NCBI GenBank assembly: GCA_020832135.1
Contig: JAFIFG010000052.1
Location: forward strand, 1-64,000
From: Clostridiaceae bacterium
GTDB lineage: Bacteria; Bacillota; Clostridia; Peptostreptococcales; Natronincolaceae
Direction: 5' to 3'
Length of the DNA: 64,000 nucleotides
Shown here: piece after piece, positions 17,574 through 27,012 of the stretch
Layout: every line of letters starts with the position of its first letter
How positions within the stretch are numbered: the first letter of the stretch is position 1
Made by a program: the position numbers and the translations under genes
Notes under the pieces: generated by a model
What the model was told of the DNA's origin: nothing
Databases searched by the model: none
What the model saw: the letters and a program-made list of their open reading frames with translations, nothing else

Positions 17574-17737
17574 CTTTTATCTTTATTCACAGAAATTTTT
17601 TCTATATTTCTCCACATTATTTCATGGTGTTTTCTGTAAAATTTCTAAATTTATTATCTGTAGTTTTTATTATAATCTCATTCCTTTAAAATAATATAGA
17701 TTATCCTTGTCGTTATAAAAAGAAATTACAAAGTATT

Positions 17738-18124
17738 TTAGATTGTTGTAATGGGTCTACCAATTTGCTTTTCAATTCTCCATTGAGGAGCTTTTCCATC
17801 ATTTCCCCAGTATTCATTTAACACTTTTATTTTCTCATTATTGAATTCAAAAAATGATGTTGCATGGACTGATATGTCCTCATTTTTAAGTTGCACCTTC
17901 ACAACAGAAATTACTAAACTATCAATGCATTCCAATCGTTCAACATTAATATTCCAGTCCCCTGGGTATTCTTGGTTAACTCTAATAAATTCTTGTACAC
18001 TAAACCTTTCATTTGTGTTATTCCAATTAATTATAGCCTCATCATCAAAATATTTGCTTATGTTACTCCAGTTCTGCTTATCCATATCATTCCACAAAGC
18101 TATTATGCATTCTTGATAATTCAT
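17738..18124 (-). CDS. SnoaL/NTF2-like small protein
   Basis: The product has 128 residues from the ATG at 18124, chosen because AGGGGGTGG lies about seven bases upstream and the N-terminus M-N-Y-Q-E-C-I-I-A-L-W matches the start of SnoaL-like folds. W-N-D-M-D-K-Q-N-W and the later E-F-I-R-V-N-Q-E-Y-P-G-D-W are typical of polyketide-cyclase-like/NTF2 proteins. Cytoplasmic, with no signal peptide. Substrate unknown. Confidence 0.7.
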   Translation of the reverse strand: MNYQECIIALWNDMDKQNWSNISKYFDDEAIINWNNTNERFSVQEFIRVNQEYPGDWNINVERLECIDSLVISVVKVQLKNEDISVHATSFFEFNNEKIKVLNEYWGNDGKAPQWRIEKQIGRPITTI

Positions 18125-18248
18125 TAGGTACCACCCCCTATTCATTTAGCATATACTTTCCGTTCACATTTTATATCTGTGACAACTTTAAAAGATAATG
18201 AATTTCCACTATAGATATAGGCTATGCTCTTTTGTCTTGACTCCTGTT

Positions 18249-18638
18249 TTAGTTCTTCTTCCACTTATCTTTTATAGCTATTATAGTCATTACCAATATA
18301 GCTATTGCTGTAAAGTTAAAGAAAATATCTCGATAGGCATCTGGATGTAAGGGTTTAATAAATCCTGTTAACCATACATAAAAAAACACAACTCCCATCG
18401 AAATAATATAAGGCACAAAATAGGATAAAACCTTACTCTTTAGGTGAATTTTATCAAATAACATGATTGTTATAACAGCAATTAAAATTACAGCAGCCCT
18501 ATTTAAGATGTGAAAATTGGTATCTGTCAGCTGTCCCTGATATAATTGTAATGAACTACTTAAAATTGTTGTGCCGGAATAAATAATACTAAATAATATG
18601 AAGCCTCGTTTTAACTCACTTATAATTTTACTTTTCAA
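18249..18638 (-). CDS. Small four-helix membrane protein
   Basis: The 129-residue product begins with a basic stretch (M-K-S-K-I-I-S-E-L-K-R) and has four hydrophobic helices (about 12-32, 48-63, 72-92, 103-121), ending in K-D-K-W-K-K-N. It may belong to one of the small clostridial DUF membrane families (possibly DUF6608), which I cannot confirm. It lies between the NTF2-like and GNAT genes on the same strand. No ECF-type promoter was found directly upstream. Confidence 0.65.
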   Translation of the reverse strand: MKSKIISELKRGFILFSIIYSGTTILSSSLQLYQGQLTDTNFHILNRAAVILIAVITIMLFDKIHLKSKVLSYFVPYIISMGVVFFYVWLTGFIKPLHPDAYRDIFFNFTAIAILVMTIIAIKDKWKKN

Positions 18639-18722
18639 ATTTACTGTCCTCCTTCATCTAACATAAATTCATGTTATTACTTATAAAAAAGATAATATAT
18701 AGATTAGATATTTATCAGTTTC

Positions 18723-19178
18723 CTAATATAATGGCTTCACAAACTCTGTTAAATATACATTTTTGCTTATTTCAATATTTTTTGTTTTGCGATATCCATT
18801 TTTTAAATATAAATTAACAGCAGGTAGATTTGCCCTCCCACTACATACCGTTATCTTATATATATTACTTTCAAGTTTTTCTATATAGTTAATCAACTTT
18901 TCTGCAATACCCATTCTAAAGAAGTTAGGATGCACTGCAACTCTATGTATATCCAAAACATTTTTAATGACCTCAAAAGAAATAATTCCTGTTAAAACAT
19001 CATTTATATGATATCCATAAAAAATTTCTTCACATTGCTTTAAGCTCTTTATTGTATCTTTTAAAGGAGGTATTTCTTGAAAGCCTATAATCTCAGCTTC
19101 AATTTTGTATGAAGCTATTTGTAGTTCTAATACAGATTTAGATATTACATCATCTTTTAAATTAAGCTTTTTAATCAT
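18723..19178 (-). CDS. GNAT family N-acetyltransferase
   Basis: The product has 151 residues from the ATG at 19178, which has GAGGAGAAGG upstream and gives the usual GNAT start (M-I-K-K-L-N-L-K-D). Motif A is V-A-V-H-P-N-F-F-R-M-G-I-A-E-K-L and the later N-L-P-A-V-N-L-Y-L-K-N-G-Y is motif B. It acetylates an unknown amine with acetyl-CoA. A GTG eleven codons further upstream is an alternative start. It lies behind the ECF-type promoter of repeat R5. Confidence 0.85.
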   Translation of the reverse strand: MIKKLNLKDDVISKSVLELQIASYKIEAEIIGFQEIPPLKDTIKSLKQCEEIFYGYHINDVLTGIISFEVIKNVLDIHRVAVHPNFFRMGIAEKLINYIEKLESNIYKITVCSGRANLPAVNLYLKNGYRKTKNIEISKNVYLTEFVKPLY

Positions 19179-19212
19179 ACCATCCTTCTCCTCTTGGGTC
19201 ACATTTTTCACC

Positions 19213-19425
19213 TTTAATTCATACCTTCATCCTAAATAAACTTAACCGCACCTACCTTGTTAGACGATAAGTACTTACAAATCCTTCCCTTATTATACCA
19301 TTAACTTTCTATTTCTGTAGCAATCTTTTTATCTTTATTCACAGAAGCCTATCTTCTATTTCCAGTGGATAGAGAGTTGCGGTAAAGGTGTTCTTCCTGG
19401 CATTAGACCATCTGCCTATAGTTTT
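19213..19425 (-). repeat. Interspersed repeat, copy R5
   Basis: This shortened copy keeps the leader and promoter (19260-19300) and a diverged AGTGGATAGAGAGTTGCGG block, but has lost the terminator stem. It lies directly upstream of the GNAT gene. Confidence 0.7.
19260..19300 (-). promoter_or_regulatory. ECF-type promoter in R5
   Basis: Minus strand TGGTATAATAAGG, GGAAG, 17 bases, CGTCTAACAAGG. One base differs from GGAAC. Confidence 0.55.
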
Positions 19426-19825
19426 ATTATTCTAATACGGTCATTAGTTTCTCCCCTGTATATATCCTGATATACATCATAGTAATGTATATTCCTATAG
19501 ATTATTTAACTTCCCTCATATTCAAAGGTTTGAAGAGTCTTATTTGACCTACTTTCTTTATTGATCTCAATTAACCATTGATATACACTGTTGCACTTGG
19601 AGGAAGTCTGTGTATCATTGATCAAAGATATAATACAACAGTTGATGCAATGGTACAAAGAAAAGATTGGGGTATTTTTTTATATAGCAGGTGAAAATCC
19701 CTTGCCTGAACTTTACTACCATTTATTGTTCGTTGAATATTGATAATAAATAGAATAAATTATATATAAATAGATGTGCTTAATATATCTATTTACTACA
19801 TTAATAGCTATAAGGAGGACAGTGA
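19426..19825. other. Intergenic region before the LysM protein gene
   Basis: No confident gene is seen. The plus strand from about 19577 to 19741 is open and reads a helix-like segment (I-I-Q-Q-L-M-Q-W-Y-K-E-K-I-G-V-F-F-Y) without a clear start, possibly a gene relic. The final 60 bases are AT-rich and lead to AAGGAGGAC before the ATG at 19826. Confidence 0.4.
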
Positions 19826-21615
19826 ATGTTATATCCTTTTAAAAAAGGATTTAATGTACTTAGTATGGCCTTGTTACTTATTTTATTAGTAATGCCTCTC
19901 CAGGTTCAAGCTGAAGGTACTACAACACCAATTGTTGAAAATGTGGAAATCGATAATAGGATCATTGTGCCTAGATATAACTCAAATGAAGCAGCCGCTA
20001 CCGTTGAATTTCAATTAAACAGACCAGCAGAGGTTCAGTTAGTTGCAGTTCAACAATATTATTCAGAAGTCTATCATGGGCCAAAACAAATACTACAGTC
20101 AGGAGTTCATGAATTGCAATGGCATGGAATGATGAATAATGGGGCACCTCTTAGAATTAATGAAGGACAATATGTATTTGTAAGAGCTACTGAGTTGGTT
20201 AACGGGAAGCCAGAACCAAGTACCCGGAGGGACTTCATGTTATCCGTAACGATTGACAATGGTGAATATCAAATCCCTGATTGGAGAATGGAAGAGTTAA
20301 TCGAAGAAGTAGAGCTAGATCAGTTAGAAATTTTTGTAAGCCAAACTGAAGCCAATACAGAAATAAAGGGAGCAGTAACCCTTTCAGAGGATGCAAAGGT
20401 AGATATCTCTATTGTTAATAAAGTAGGAGTTAATGTGAAATTTTTACAAAGTAAAGAAGAAAGACCTGGAGTTCATACTTTTACTTGGAATGGAACAGAT
20501 TTCGATGGTACTGATTTCCATACTGGAGATTTAGTTCCAAGCAATACCAATGTCAATAATGGGACTTATTATTTACGGATAGATGTGACAGAACATAGAG
20601 GGACAAAAGGAACGAAAACAGTTCAAGAGCTTCCTATATTAGTAAAGGGAGGGACTGAGTTCCCATTACCAGAGAATCCGCAAATGGTAAGAGTGATTGT
20701 TCCTACTACCCACCTAGGTGGATATATGGCTAAGGAAGGGGAGAATATTCCTATGAAGTGGGGCTATCCAACCCGTGATGGGGTGATCCTAAGAGGAATC
20801 ATGGTTGATTTCGGAGGAAGTAATATTTTTGAAGAAACCGTGGACAAAGGAACTTCCCTTAGGATATTAAGAGAAGAAGAAGAAGGAGAATGGTACCGTG
20901 TACTAGCTCCTTCAGGCAAACAACTATATATTAGGGCTAAGGACTTATCCTTTAAACCAATCACATCTCCAATAATTACTCATACTGTAGCTGCGGGGGA
21001 TACCCTATGGAACATTGGACAGCGTTATGGAGTAACTGTAGATGTAATTGTAATCATAAATCAATTAGATCCAAAAAATATCTTGAAATAGGACAACAAC
21101 TTGTAATAGACACAGATCCTTCTCTAGGAAAGCCTAAGGAGGAGGAGGGTATTTATGTGGTACAAGCTGGAGATAGTCTATGGAAAATTGCTCAGAAACA
21201 CCAAGTGACAGTAGATGAGCTTATTAAAACCAACAACATATTTAGTCCAGATATTATTGTGCCGGGCCTTAGATTACCCATACCTGTAAAGAAAATAGAG
21301 ACTCCAATGATAACTTATGTAATTTCATCAGGAGATAGCTTGTGGAAAATTGCTCAGCAATATAAGGTTACTGTTGCAGATTTGGTTAAGAAGAATAATA
21401 TAACTAGTCCAGACATAATTTTACCAGGACAAAGTTTGATGATCCCTGTAAATGAGGAAATAGAAAAACAGCCTATCAGTCATACTGTGGCCACAGGAGA
21501 TACACTTTGGTTGATTGCTCAGAAGTATCATACAACTATAGATGAGATCACTCAGAAAAATAATATTACAAATCCAAATAATATTCTTGTTGGTCAGAAG
21601 CTTATTATTCAGTAA
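19826..21615 (+). pseudogene. Secreted FlgD-like Ig / LysM-repeat protein, frameshifted
   Basis: The first frame (19826-21091) has a signal peptide ending V-Q-A-E, two FlgD-type Ig-like domains (about 35-155 and 165-285), an SH3-like segment (about 320-375) and most of a first LysM repeat (H-T-V-A-A-G-D-T-L-W-N-I). The frame then breaks at six A residues (21073-21078); one more A restores Y-L-E-I-G-Q-Q-L and three further LysM repeats to 21615. LysM repeats bind peptidoglycan, so the intact product would attach to the cell wall. One base is missing, either a real mutation, phase variation, or a sequencing error. Otherwise the gene looks healthy. Confidence 0.8.
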
Positions 21616-21639
21616 TAAATAACAAGAAAACATAAAGTG

Positions 21640-21670
21640 CCCCAATCTTAGGAGTTTCCTAAAATTGGGG
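21640..21670 (+). terminator. Terminator after the LysM protein gene
   Basis: CCCCAATCTTAGGA-GTT-TCCTAAAATTGGGG is a strong hairpin 25 bases past the stop at 21615. The T-run after it is poor (TATATGTATT), so it may act as a stability hairpin. Confidence 0.6.
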
Positions 21671-21743
21671 TATATGTATTCCCCCCAGCCAACGTAATCT
21701 ACCTCATTTTGAACTAACAATTACTTTTTCATTATATTGATCT

Positions 21744-21865
21744 TACTTCTGCTTTTTCCCATATCCTAGTAAGCGGTAATCAACATGAATTATAAGTAAG
21801 CCTATCCAGGGATAGTTGTCCTTAGGATTGTTTTTCAGAAAATCAATAATTCCAATATATCTAAA
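21744..21865 (-). pseudogene. Remnant of a GNAT acetyltransferase gene
   Basis: The minus strand reads G-I-I-D-F-L-K-N-N-P then Y-P-W-I-G-L-L-I-I-H and D-Y-R-L-L-G-Y-G-K-K followed by a stop, the central beta4 / motif A region of a GNAT fold. There is no N-terminal half, and the upstream end runs into the interspersed repeat. It is not the same as the intact GNAT at 18723. Confidence 0.6.
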
Positions 21866-21869
21866 AACA

Positions 21870-21995
21870 AAAAAATAGATTGATTTTTTGACCAATCATT
21901 TTAGCCTTTATTTCCAAGGGGTAGGGAGTTGCTGCAAAGTATCTAAACTTATTAGCTATAGTCTCTATAATTTTACTCTTTTAAGATAGCATATC
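21870..21995 (-). repeat. Partial copy of the interspersed repeat
   Basis: It keeps AATAGATTGATTTTTTGACCAATCATTTT-like terminator sequence and CAAGGGGTAGGGAGTT, then the AT-rich end found after the gene at 17738. The promoter half is missing. It ends at the stop codon of the gene at 22000. Confidence 0.65.
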
Positions 21996-21999
21996 TTTG

Positions 22000-23019
22000 T
22001 TAATTTTCTTCTATTCCCGTGATTAAATCTTTAAAATACAATCCAATTTGAAAAATCTGTTCATCATTCAGTTTAATTACTGCATTACTATATTCAGCAA
22101 ACTCCAATATCCCTAATTCAGAATAATTTGGAGCAGGTTCAAATTTCTTATCTATAATTTCATTTGTAATAAGATTTATTTGAAAATACACATGAGGACC
22201 GTCAACGGCTCCCGTAACAGAGCCAGTAGCTTTAATCATGGAGAAGGTCAAAACATGCCCATCTGAACTTATTGAAACACCTCCCTCATTTTTTGTACCA
22301 AATTCCTCAAAAACTTTTAATCCAGCAATATACATTGACCTATCCTCGTAATTGTAGGATAAAATATCTGCAGCTTTACCATCAACAATTTCATAGAAAC
22401 GTTTATCTGAAATATGCTTTTCTGAAGTAGTCTCCAAAGCTTCAAGTTCTTCCCTAATTAAAGTCAATTTTTCTATTACTTGGTCAAGCTTATATTTTTG
22501 AGGTTCAAAGTTTATATCTAATTTATCAGTCCTTATACTCCAGTGATGACCCATAGCATCTCCTATAAACAAACTATAGCCTTCTTCTAATTGATTAGAA
22601 AAATTTATTAATTGAGCTTTACTCATCAATGGTAGTTTAGATTTAAAACGATTTATAATTGCTTCATATTTTAAATCAAATTCTATTAAGAAGGCTACAT
22701 ACTCATTATATAAGGGATGGATAGGATTTACTTTATCAGTAGTTTTCATAATTACTGATTTCATAGGTGTAGCTAATTCCCAGTATAGATCAGATTCTTC
22801 TTCTGAAATTGGAAAATCTATATCATTACTTGCAGATAAGTTTGTTACAAACTGTGTCAAATTTCTCCATTCTTTTGCCCTCTGGCTAAACTCATTCATG
22901 ATAATTACCTTTTCAAGCTCAACTTTCTCTGATTGTTCATCAAAATAATTTTTTACAAGAAATATGTTTAACACCAGCGACAAAATAAGTAGAGTAGTTA
23001 TGATTTTAATTCTTTCCAT
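22000..23019 (-). CDS. Hypothetical membrane-anchored extracytoplasmic protein
   Basis: The 339-residue product has an N-terminal signal anchor (about residues 5-23), then a helical region rich in charged residues (about 30-200, possibly coiled coil at 180-205), then a beta-rich C-terminal domain of about 120 residues with G-S-V-T-G-A-V-D-G-P-H-V-Y-F-Q. GAGGGGGAATC lies before the ATG. I recognise no family. It is part of the minus-strand accessory series and may have been duplicated from elsewhere. Confidence 0.65.
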   Translation of the reverse strand: MERIKIITTLLILSLVLNIFLVKNYFDEQSEKVELEKVIIMNEFSQRAKEWRNLTQFVTNLSASNDIDFPISEEESDLYWELATPMKSVIMKTTDKVNPIHPLYNEYVAFLIEFDLKYEAIINRFKSKLPLMSKAQLINFSNQLEEGYSLFIGDAMGHHWSIRTDKLDINFEPQKYKLDQVIEKLTLIREELEALETTSEKHISDKRFYEIVDGKAADILSYNYEDRSMYIAGLKVFEEFGTKNEGGVSISSDGHVLTFSMIKATGSVTGAVDGPHVYFQINLITNEIIDKKFEPAPNYSELGILEFAEYSNAVIKLNDEQIFQIGLYFKDLITGIEEN

Positions 23020-23119
23020 TTTGATTCCCCCTCAAAATCCTGCACCTTTATGTCTCAAAATATTATAAGTTTTAAGTAACACGCAGTTCTTCCTACATTA
23101 GTAAGACTTACTTTAAATT

Positions 23120-23500
23120 TTATTCTTCAATCAATTCATACCTTATGAATGAGTCATTATATTCTGCATAGATTATTTCCTCTGATTGTTTATTACCATA
23201 TATACCGGTATTAATAGGCAGTGTATTTGAAACAAAATACGCTCTTCCTTTTACCATAGGCTCTGTTTGAGATACTCTATCCTCTACTTTTCCTAAGTAA
23301 ACAAACTCTTCAGGTAAAGTCTCTTTTATTCTTCCGGTATCTCCGTAGATATAGTTTTCTTTAGAAATCATAGGCTTATAATCCCATTGCTGCTCGGTGT
23401 CATCTTTATCGTCTACTTGATTCGTGCATCCTGCAATTAATATAGATAAAATGATTAACCCAACGATAAAGCAAAGCGATGACTTTCTAAACTTCCTCAT
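23120..23500 (-). CDS. Small lipoprotein
   Basis: The product has 126 residues from the ATG at 23500 with GGGAGGGGATTG upstream. The signal peptide ends in lipobox L-I-A-G-C at about residue 25. The rest is acidic and short. The longer frame reads into a DUF2500 relic upstream, so it is not used. Function unknown; probably membrane-attached on the outside of the cell. Confidence 0.7.
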   Translation of the reverse strand: MRKFRKSSLCFIVGLIILSILIAGCTNQVDDKDDTEQQWDYKPMISKENYIYGDTGRIKETLPEEFVYLGKVEDRVSQTEPMVKGRAYFVSNTLPINTGIYGNKQSEEIIYAEYNDSFIRYELIEE

Positions 23501-23514
23501 ACCAATCCCCTCCC

Positions 23515-23672
23515 TATTGATACAATTTTTATGAAATTCCATTCTATCTCCGTTTTCAACTTCAAATGCAACATAATATCTAGTAGTAGTATGGTGATGT
23601 CCATTATGATTACTTGTTCTTCTTGAAGTATGATTGTGTTTTGCAACAATTTTGGCTGCTACACTTAATTTA
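23515..23672 (-). pseudogene. Remnant of a DUF2500-type gene
   Basis: The minus strand reads V-A-A-K-I-V-A-K-H-N-H then Y-Y-V-A-F-E-V-E-N-G-D-R-M-E-F-H, the central part of DUF2500 proteins. The N-terminal membrane helix and the C-terminal part are missing, and the frame runs into the start region of the lipoprotein at 23500. Likely a decayed copy. A GGAGGAG site lies upstream, perhaps the old ribosome-binding site. Confidence 0.6.
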
Positions 23673-23697
23673 ACTCCTCCGATATAATTTAGTTAAT

Positions 23698-24123
23698 TCA
23701 TTTTGTGTGTTTAAGCGATATGACAGAAGTTATGAACATTCCTAAAGATATAAATGCCATTATGATCGAAGCATTCAAAAAACTTCCAACAAAAAAATTA
23801 ATTCCATACCATTGACCTAAAAGCAAAATTGCAAAAGGTAGGCTCCAATCAGCGAGAGCCCCTGTAGCACCAATATACCCCGTTAATATAGCAAGAAAGA
23901 GATTTATCATCCAGAACACAGAAAAATATTTCATAACCCTACGATTCTTGCTTTTGATGCTAATTGTTAAAATGAGCATCAAAATACCTATGTATGCAAA
24001 TGTGACAGTTAAATTTTTTACAGTTGCAGGGTTTCCCATTAAGAACTCTTGAAAATTCAAAACCATGCCGCCAATAACAGTCATAATAGATAAAACAATT
24101 ATTACTGCTGCTTTATTTTGCAT
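23698..24123 (-). CDS. Small four-helix membrane protein
   Basis: The 141-residue product is almost wholly hydrophobic, with four helices (about 6-25, 38-56, 65-85 and 110-135) and short loops. RBS GAGGGGG precedes the ATG. It lies ~70 bases behind the ECF-type promoter of repeat R6, so it is expected to be under the same control as the other repeat-linked genes. No family recognised. Confidence 0.7.
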   Translation of the reverse strand: MQNKAAVIIVLSIMTVIGGMVLNFQEFLMGNPATVKNLTVTFAYIGILMLILTISIKSKNRRVMKYFSVFWMINLFLAILTGYIGATGALADWSLPFAILLLGQWYGINFFVGSFLNASIIMAFISLGMFITSVISLKHTK

Positions 24124-24184
24124 TTTTCAACCCCCTCTTTAAGATTTATCTATAATCTAGCTTAAACTTCATTTTAGTTATAGC

Positions 24185-24260
24185 AATAATATTAGACGAT
24201 AAATACTTGGAATTTGTTCCCTTATTATACCATTATTCATCCATTTCTGTAGCTTGAATT
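24185..24260 (-). repeat. Interspersed repeat, copy R6 (promoter core only)
   Basis: Only the promoter core of the repeat remains, from TATTAGACGATAAATACTTGG to the CATTTCTGTAGC block on the plus strand. It is upstream of the membrane protein gene at 23698. Confidence 0.7.
24192..24232 (-). promoter_or_regulatory. ECF-type promoter in R6
   Basis: Minus strand TGGTATAATAAG, GGAAC, 17 bases, CGTCTAATATT. The motif matches the consensus although most of the rest of the repeat is gone. Confidence 0.65.
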
Positions 24261-24299
24261 AATATGAAGGTCATATCATGGTTACATAAATAATGCATC

Positions 24300-24335
24300 A
24301 AAAAAACGAAAAGGAAGATAAATAACATATCCTCC
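24300..24335 (-). terminator. Terminator of the DnaJ-domain gene
   Basis: Minus strand GGAGGATA-TGTTATT-TATCTTCC, followed by TTTTCGTTTTTTTG. Confidence 0.65.
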
Positions 24336-24352
24336 CTTCTCCTAATAACTAT

Positions 24353-25132
24353 TTATAGGTTTTTATACTGTTGTATATTATCATCACTCAGAAACTCATA
24401 TGCAGCAGTAATCTCTTGAAAAATCTTTGTTGCATCCGGAGCTTTGCTCAAATCTGGATGATACTCCTTTGCCTTTTTTCTGTATGCACTTTTTATTTGA
24501 GGTTTATCTGCATCATATGATACTCCTATAACATCACAACTTCTCTCATACTTATTCTTAAACTCAACAGTAGGGTTTACAAAACCATGACTGTAGCTAC
24601 CCTGGCCTCCATAACCACCATAGTTACCTTGACCTCTTTGGGAATTCTGTTGATCCCATTGTTGCTTAAAACGTTCTTCCCATTTTCTTCGTTGCTCATA
24701 ATACTGGCGTTGCTGTTCTCTTATTCTATCCTCTTCTGCTTTTTTATAAGCCGCTTTGTATTCATTAAAAGCTTTGTATTGATAATTTACCTCATCCATA
24801 AGATAATTGGCAGTATTAAATAGAAACTCCGTTGTAATATATTTTATATACTTCAGATAAGATGCAAATTTACCCCCGAATATTAAGAACATCCATAAAA
24901 ACAATATAGTAGATAACCCAGCAGGATGCATCAATACTCTAAAACCTAAATGAACAAATATCAGAAAAAATAAACAACCACCCATACTTGCTAAAGCTAA
25001 ACAGCCTTTGAAAAAACTTCCTACAAATACCACCGTATTCTCGATTAGCTGTATCAATCCCTCCATTATTATACACATTATTTTAGTCATTCCATATAAA
25101 GCTTTACCTAGCATCTTCTTGATTAATCTCAT
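24353..25132 (-). CDS. Membrane protein with C-terminal DnaJ domain
   Basis: The 259-residue product has two N-terminal membrane helices (about 42-65 and 70-90), a charged, Q/R-rich linker (115-180, rich in Gly and Tyr at 165-180), and a J domain at the C-terminus with the catalytic E-Y-H-P-D-L motif near residue 230. It would recruit DnaK to the membrane. Co-directional with the zinc-ribbon protein gene at 25184, 51 bases upstream, so probably one operon. Confidence 0.8.
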   Translation of the reverse strand: MRLIKKMLGKALYGMTKIMCIIMEGLIQLIENTVVFVGSFFKGCLALASMGGCLFFLIFVHLGFRVLMHPAGLSTILFLWMFLIFGGKFASYLKYIKYITTEFLFNTANYLMDEVNYQYKAFNEYKAAYKKAEEDRIREQQRQYYEQRRKWEERFKQQWDQQNSQRGQGNYGGYGGQGSYSHGFVNPTVEFKNKYERSCDVIGVSYDADKPQIKSAYRKKAKEYHPDLSKAPDATKIFQEITAAYEFLSDDNIQQYKNL

Positions 25133-25183
25133 CTCCAGTTACCCTCTCCTTATTGCCCTAAACCTTGCTAAGCACTAGTCTGG

Positions 25184-25585
25184 TTAAGTCTTTCTAGTAA
25201 ACCTATCTTTACACTGGGGGCATGTAATCACTATTTTCCCTTTGCCCTTTGGTACCCGCAGCATAGTCTTGCATGTCGTACATTTATAATATTTATGGGT
25301 CTTTAAACCTTTAATGTGGCTTTGGATATTTTTGAACTTAGCATAAATGGGACTTACAAATATGGCAAACCTATAATTCTCCATACTACGCTTTTGCAGA
25401 TCCTTTGAAAGCATTCTATAAACAGCCACAAATAAAGGAATATAACTTATGGTCATTAATATTGAGACTCCAGCAATCCGGCTTATCAATGTTAAAACTA
25501 TTGATAATACAAGTAAAAAAATAGATAGCTGATCCCCTCCATATCTTCCAACCATAAATCTTCTTAACCAATCCATCATCATCAC
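25184..25585 (-). CDS. Membrane protein with C-terminal zinc ribbon
   Basis: The 133-residue product has two hydrophobic helices (about 20-52) and a C-terminal zinc ribbon with C-T-T-C and C-P-Q-C pairs. Downstream gene encodes a membrane J-protein, so the two could act together in a membrane-linked folding complex. The family name is unknown to me. Start is uncertain among four Met codons in a row. Confidence 0.7.
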   Translation of the reverse strand: MMMMDWLRRFMVGRYGGDQLSIFLLVLSIVLTLISRIAGVSILMTISYIPLFVAVYRMLSKDLQKRSMENYRFAIFVSPIYAKFKNIQSHIKGLKTHKYYKCTTCKTMLRVPKGKGKIVITCPQCKDRFTRKT

Positions 25586-25987
25586 TCCTAGTAAATACTA
25601 ACTATTATTTCTTATATCCTATACCTTTTTGTAGAATGATTATGGCATCAGATAATTAGACTTCCCTATATAATTATTATATAATTTAAAATACTATATA
25701 TCAAATATCTTTGTAAAATGATATGCTAATACCCAGTATTTTCAATAGCCTTTCAAACTTTTTCTTCGTTACTAAGCCCTTGGGGTCCCAGTGCTTATAC
25801 ATTGAAAATCATAAAAATGGGATGCATATATGAAGAACAGCAAGGGAACATTTGTTACGGATTTAAAAAACTACTAGAGCCAGTAATAAACAGGTAATCA
25901 GAATGATAGGAGTTAGAAGAGGTGTATGCGATAAAATATAGTAATTTTAGGTAAGAATCAAAACCTAATCGTGACATAGTATTAAAA
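25586..25987. other. Intergenic region without a recognised gene
   Basis: About 400 AT-rich bases. No repeat copy, RNA or ORF with support is seen. Possible minus-strand promoter for the gene at 25585 lies within 25590-25700, but it is not clear. Confidence 0.4.
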
Positions 25988-26030
25988 GGAGAAGAAGTTA
26001 AACAACCAACTTCTTCTCCTATATTTTTTC
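25988..26030. terminator. Bidirectional terminator after deoD
   Basis: GGAGAAGAAGTT-AAACAACC-AACTTCTTCTCC, a perfect 12-bp stem, with T-rich tails on both strands. It touches the stop codon of deoD. Confidence 0.9.
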
Positions 26031-26743
26031 TACTCTGCCATTTCTAAGGCGATCTTCATCATATTTGTAAATGCATTTTGTCGTTCTTCAGAAGTTGTTG
26101 CTTCTTGAGTTGCTAGGTTGTCAGACACAGTAAGTAAACATGCTGCATTTTTTCCAAGTACCTTTGCATTATGGAAAAGAGCAAAAGCTTCCATTTCTAC
26201 AGCTACACAGCCATACTTATCATAAATTTCCTTATATTCTTCGAAGTTTTCTCTATAAAACACATCAGAGGAATGAATTCTTTCTATATGCATCTGAATC
26301 CCTAGCTCATTTGCATATTTCATAAGACTCTGGTTTAATTCTGGAGTGCCTTCAATGACATCACTTTCATAACCACCTTGTACTTTAGCATAGCTAGATT
26401 CACTCCAGACATCCTTCGCCAAGATTACATCATACAGTTTTACATTTGGAGTATATCCCCCGCAAGATCCAATTCGAATAATATTTTCTACGTGGTAAAA
26501 CTTATAAAGCTCATAGGAATAAATTCCTATGCTAGGCATTCCCATACCGCTTGCCATAACGGAAATTCTTCTTCCCTTATATGTTCCGGTATATCCTAAA
26601 ACATTTCGAACACTGTTAAACTGTTTTACATCTGTTAAAAATGTATCTGCTATAAACTTTGCTCGCAGGGGATCCCCCGGCATTAAAACAGTTTTTGCAA
26701 TTTCATCCTTATTTTTTGATTCAATATGTGGTGTTGGTATCAT
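26030..26743 (-). CDS. deoD: Purine nucleoside phosphorylase, DeoD type
   Basis: The product has 237 residues from the ATG at 26743 (an ATG one codon earlier is possible), chosen because AAAGGAGG lies seven bases upstream and M-I-P-T-P-H-I is the normal DeoD N-terminus. L-M-P-G-D-P-L-R-A-K-F and G-M-G-M-P-S-I-G-I-Y-S are phosphate- and base-binding segments, V-E-M-E-A is the ribose-binding motif, and S-D-N-L is in the purine site. It cleaves purine nucleosides with phosphate. The inverted repeat upstream may control it. Confidence 0.95.
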   Translation of the reverse strand: MIPTPHIESKNKDEIAKTVLMPGDPLRAKFIADTFLTDVKQFNSVRNVLGYTGTYKGRRISVMASGMGMPSIGIYSYELYKFYHVENIIRIGSCGGYTPNVKLYDVILAKDVWSESSYAKVQGGYESDVIEGTPELNQSLMKYANELGIQMHIERIHSSDVFYRENFEEYKEIYDKYGCVAVEMEAFALFHNAKVLGKNAACLLTVSDNLATQEATTSEERQNAFTNMMKIALEMAE

Positions 26744-26766
26744 CATGTTTCCTCCTTTACGATTTA

Positions 26767-26810
26767 ATACTCTAACCCTACCATTCAAACTAACTCTAGG
26801 GTTAGAGTAT
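26767..26810 (-). promoter_or_regulatory. Long inverted repeat upstream of deoD
   Basis: ATACTCTAACCCTA, 16 bases, TAGGGTTAGAGTAT: two perfect 14-base arms ending about 15 bases before the deoD ribosome-binding site. It could be an operator for a nucleoside-responsive repressor or a leader hairpin. No T-run follows, so it is not a terminator. Confidence 0.65.
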
Positions 26811-27012
26811 TTAGTGATAGTGCTTAAATTATTGTTGTAACTAGAATTGTATCTATCTTTGTCTATTTTTTCAAGGGTTATGTATTTAATAATTGAAAAT
26901 TTGTTCTTTCTCAATATTATATATAAAGCTTGTTACATCTTTTTCATCAAGTATGTATTTAAAAGATAGTACTACTTCACTTAATAATTAGACTGTATGA
27001 GGTGTAATTCCT

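Larger units (their letters stand above)
17374..17720 (-). repeat. Interspersed promoter/terminator repeat, copy R4
   Basis: This copy is the best match to R1 at the leader end (both contain TTTTTCATCTGGTACGTC on the plus strand) and fills the gap between the genes at 16791 and 17738. It lacks the AAGGGGTAGGGG block, a deletion of about 80 bases relative to R1 and R2, but keeps the lipoprotein relic, terminator and promoter. Confidence 0.85.
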
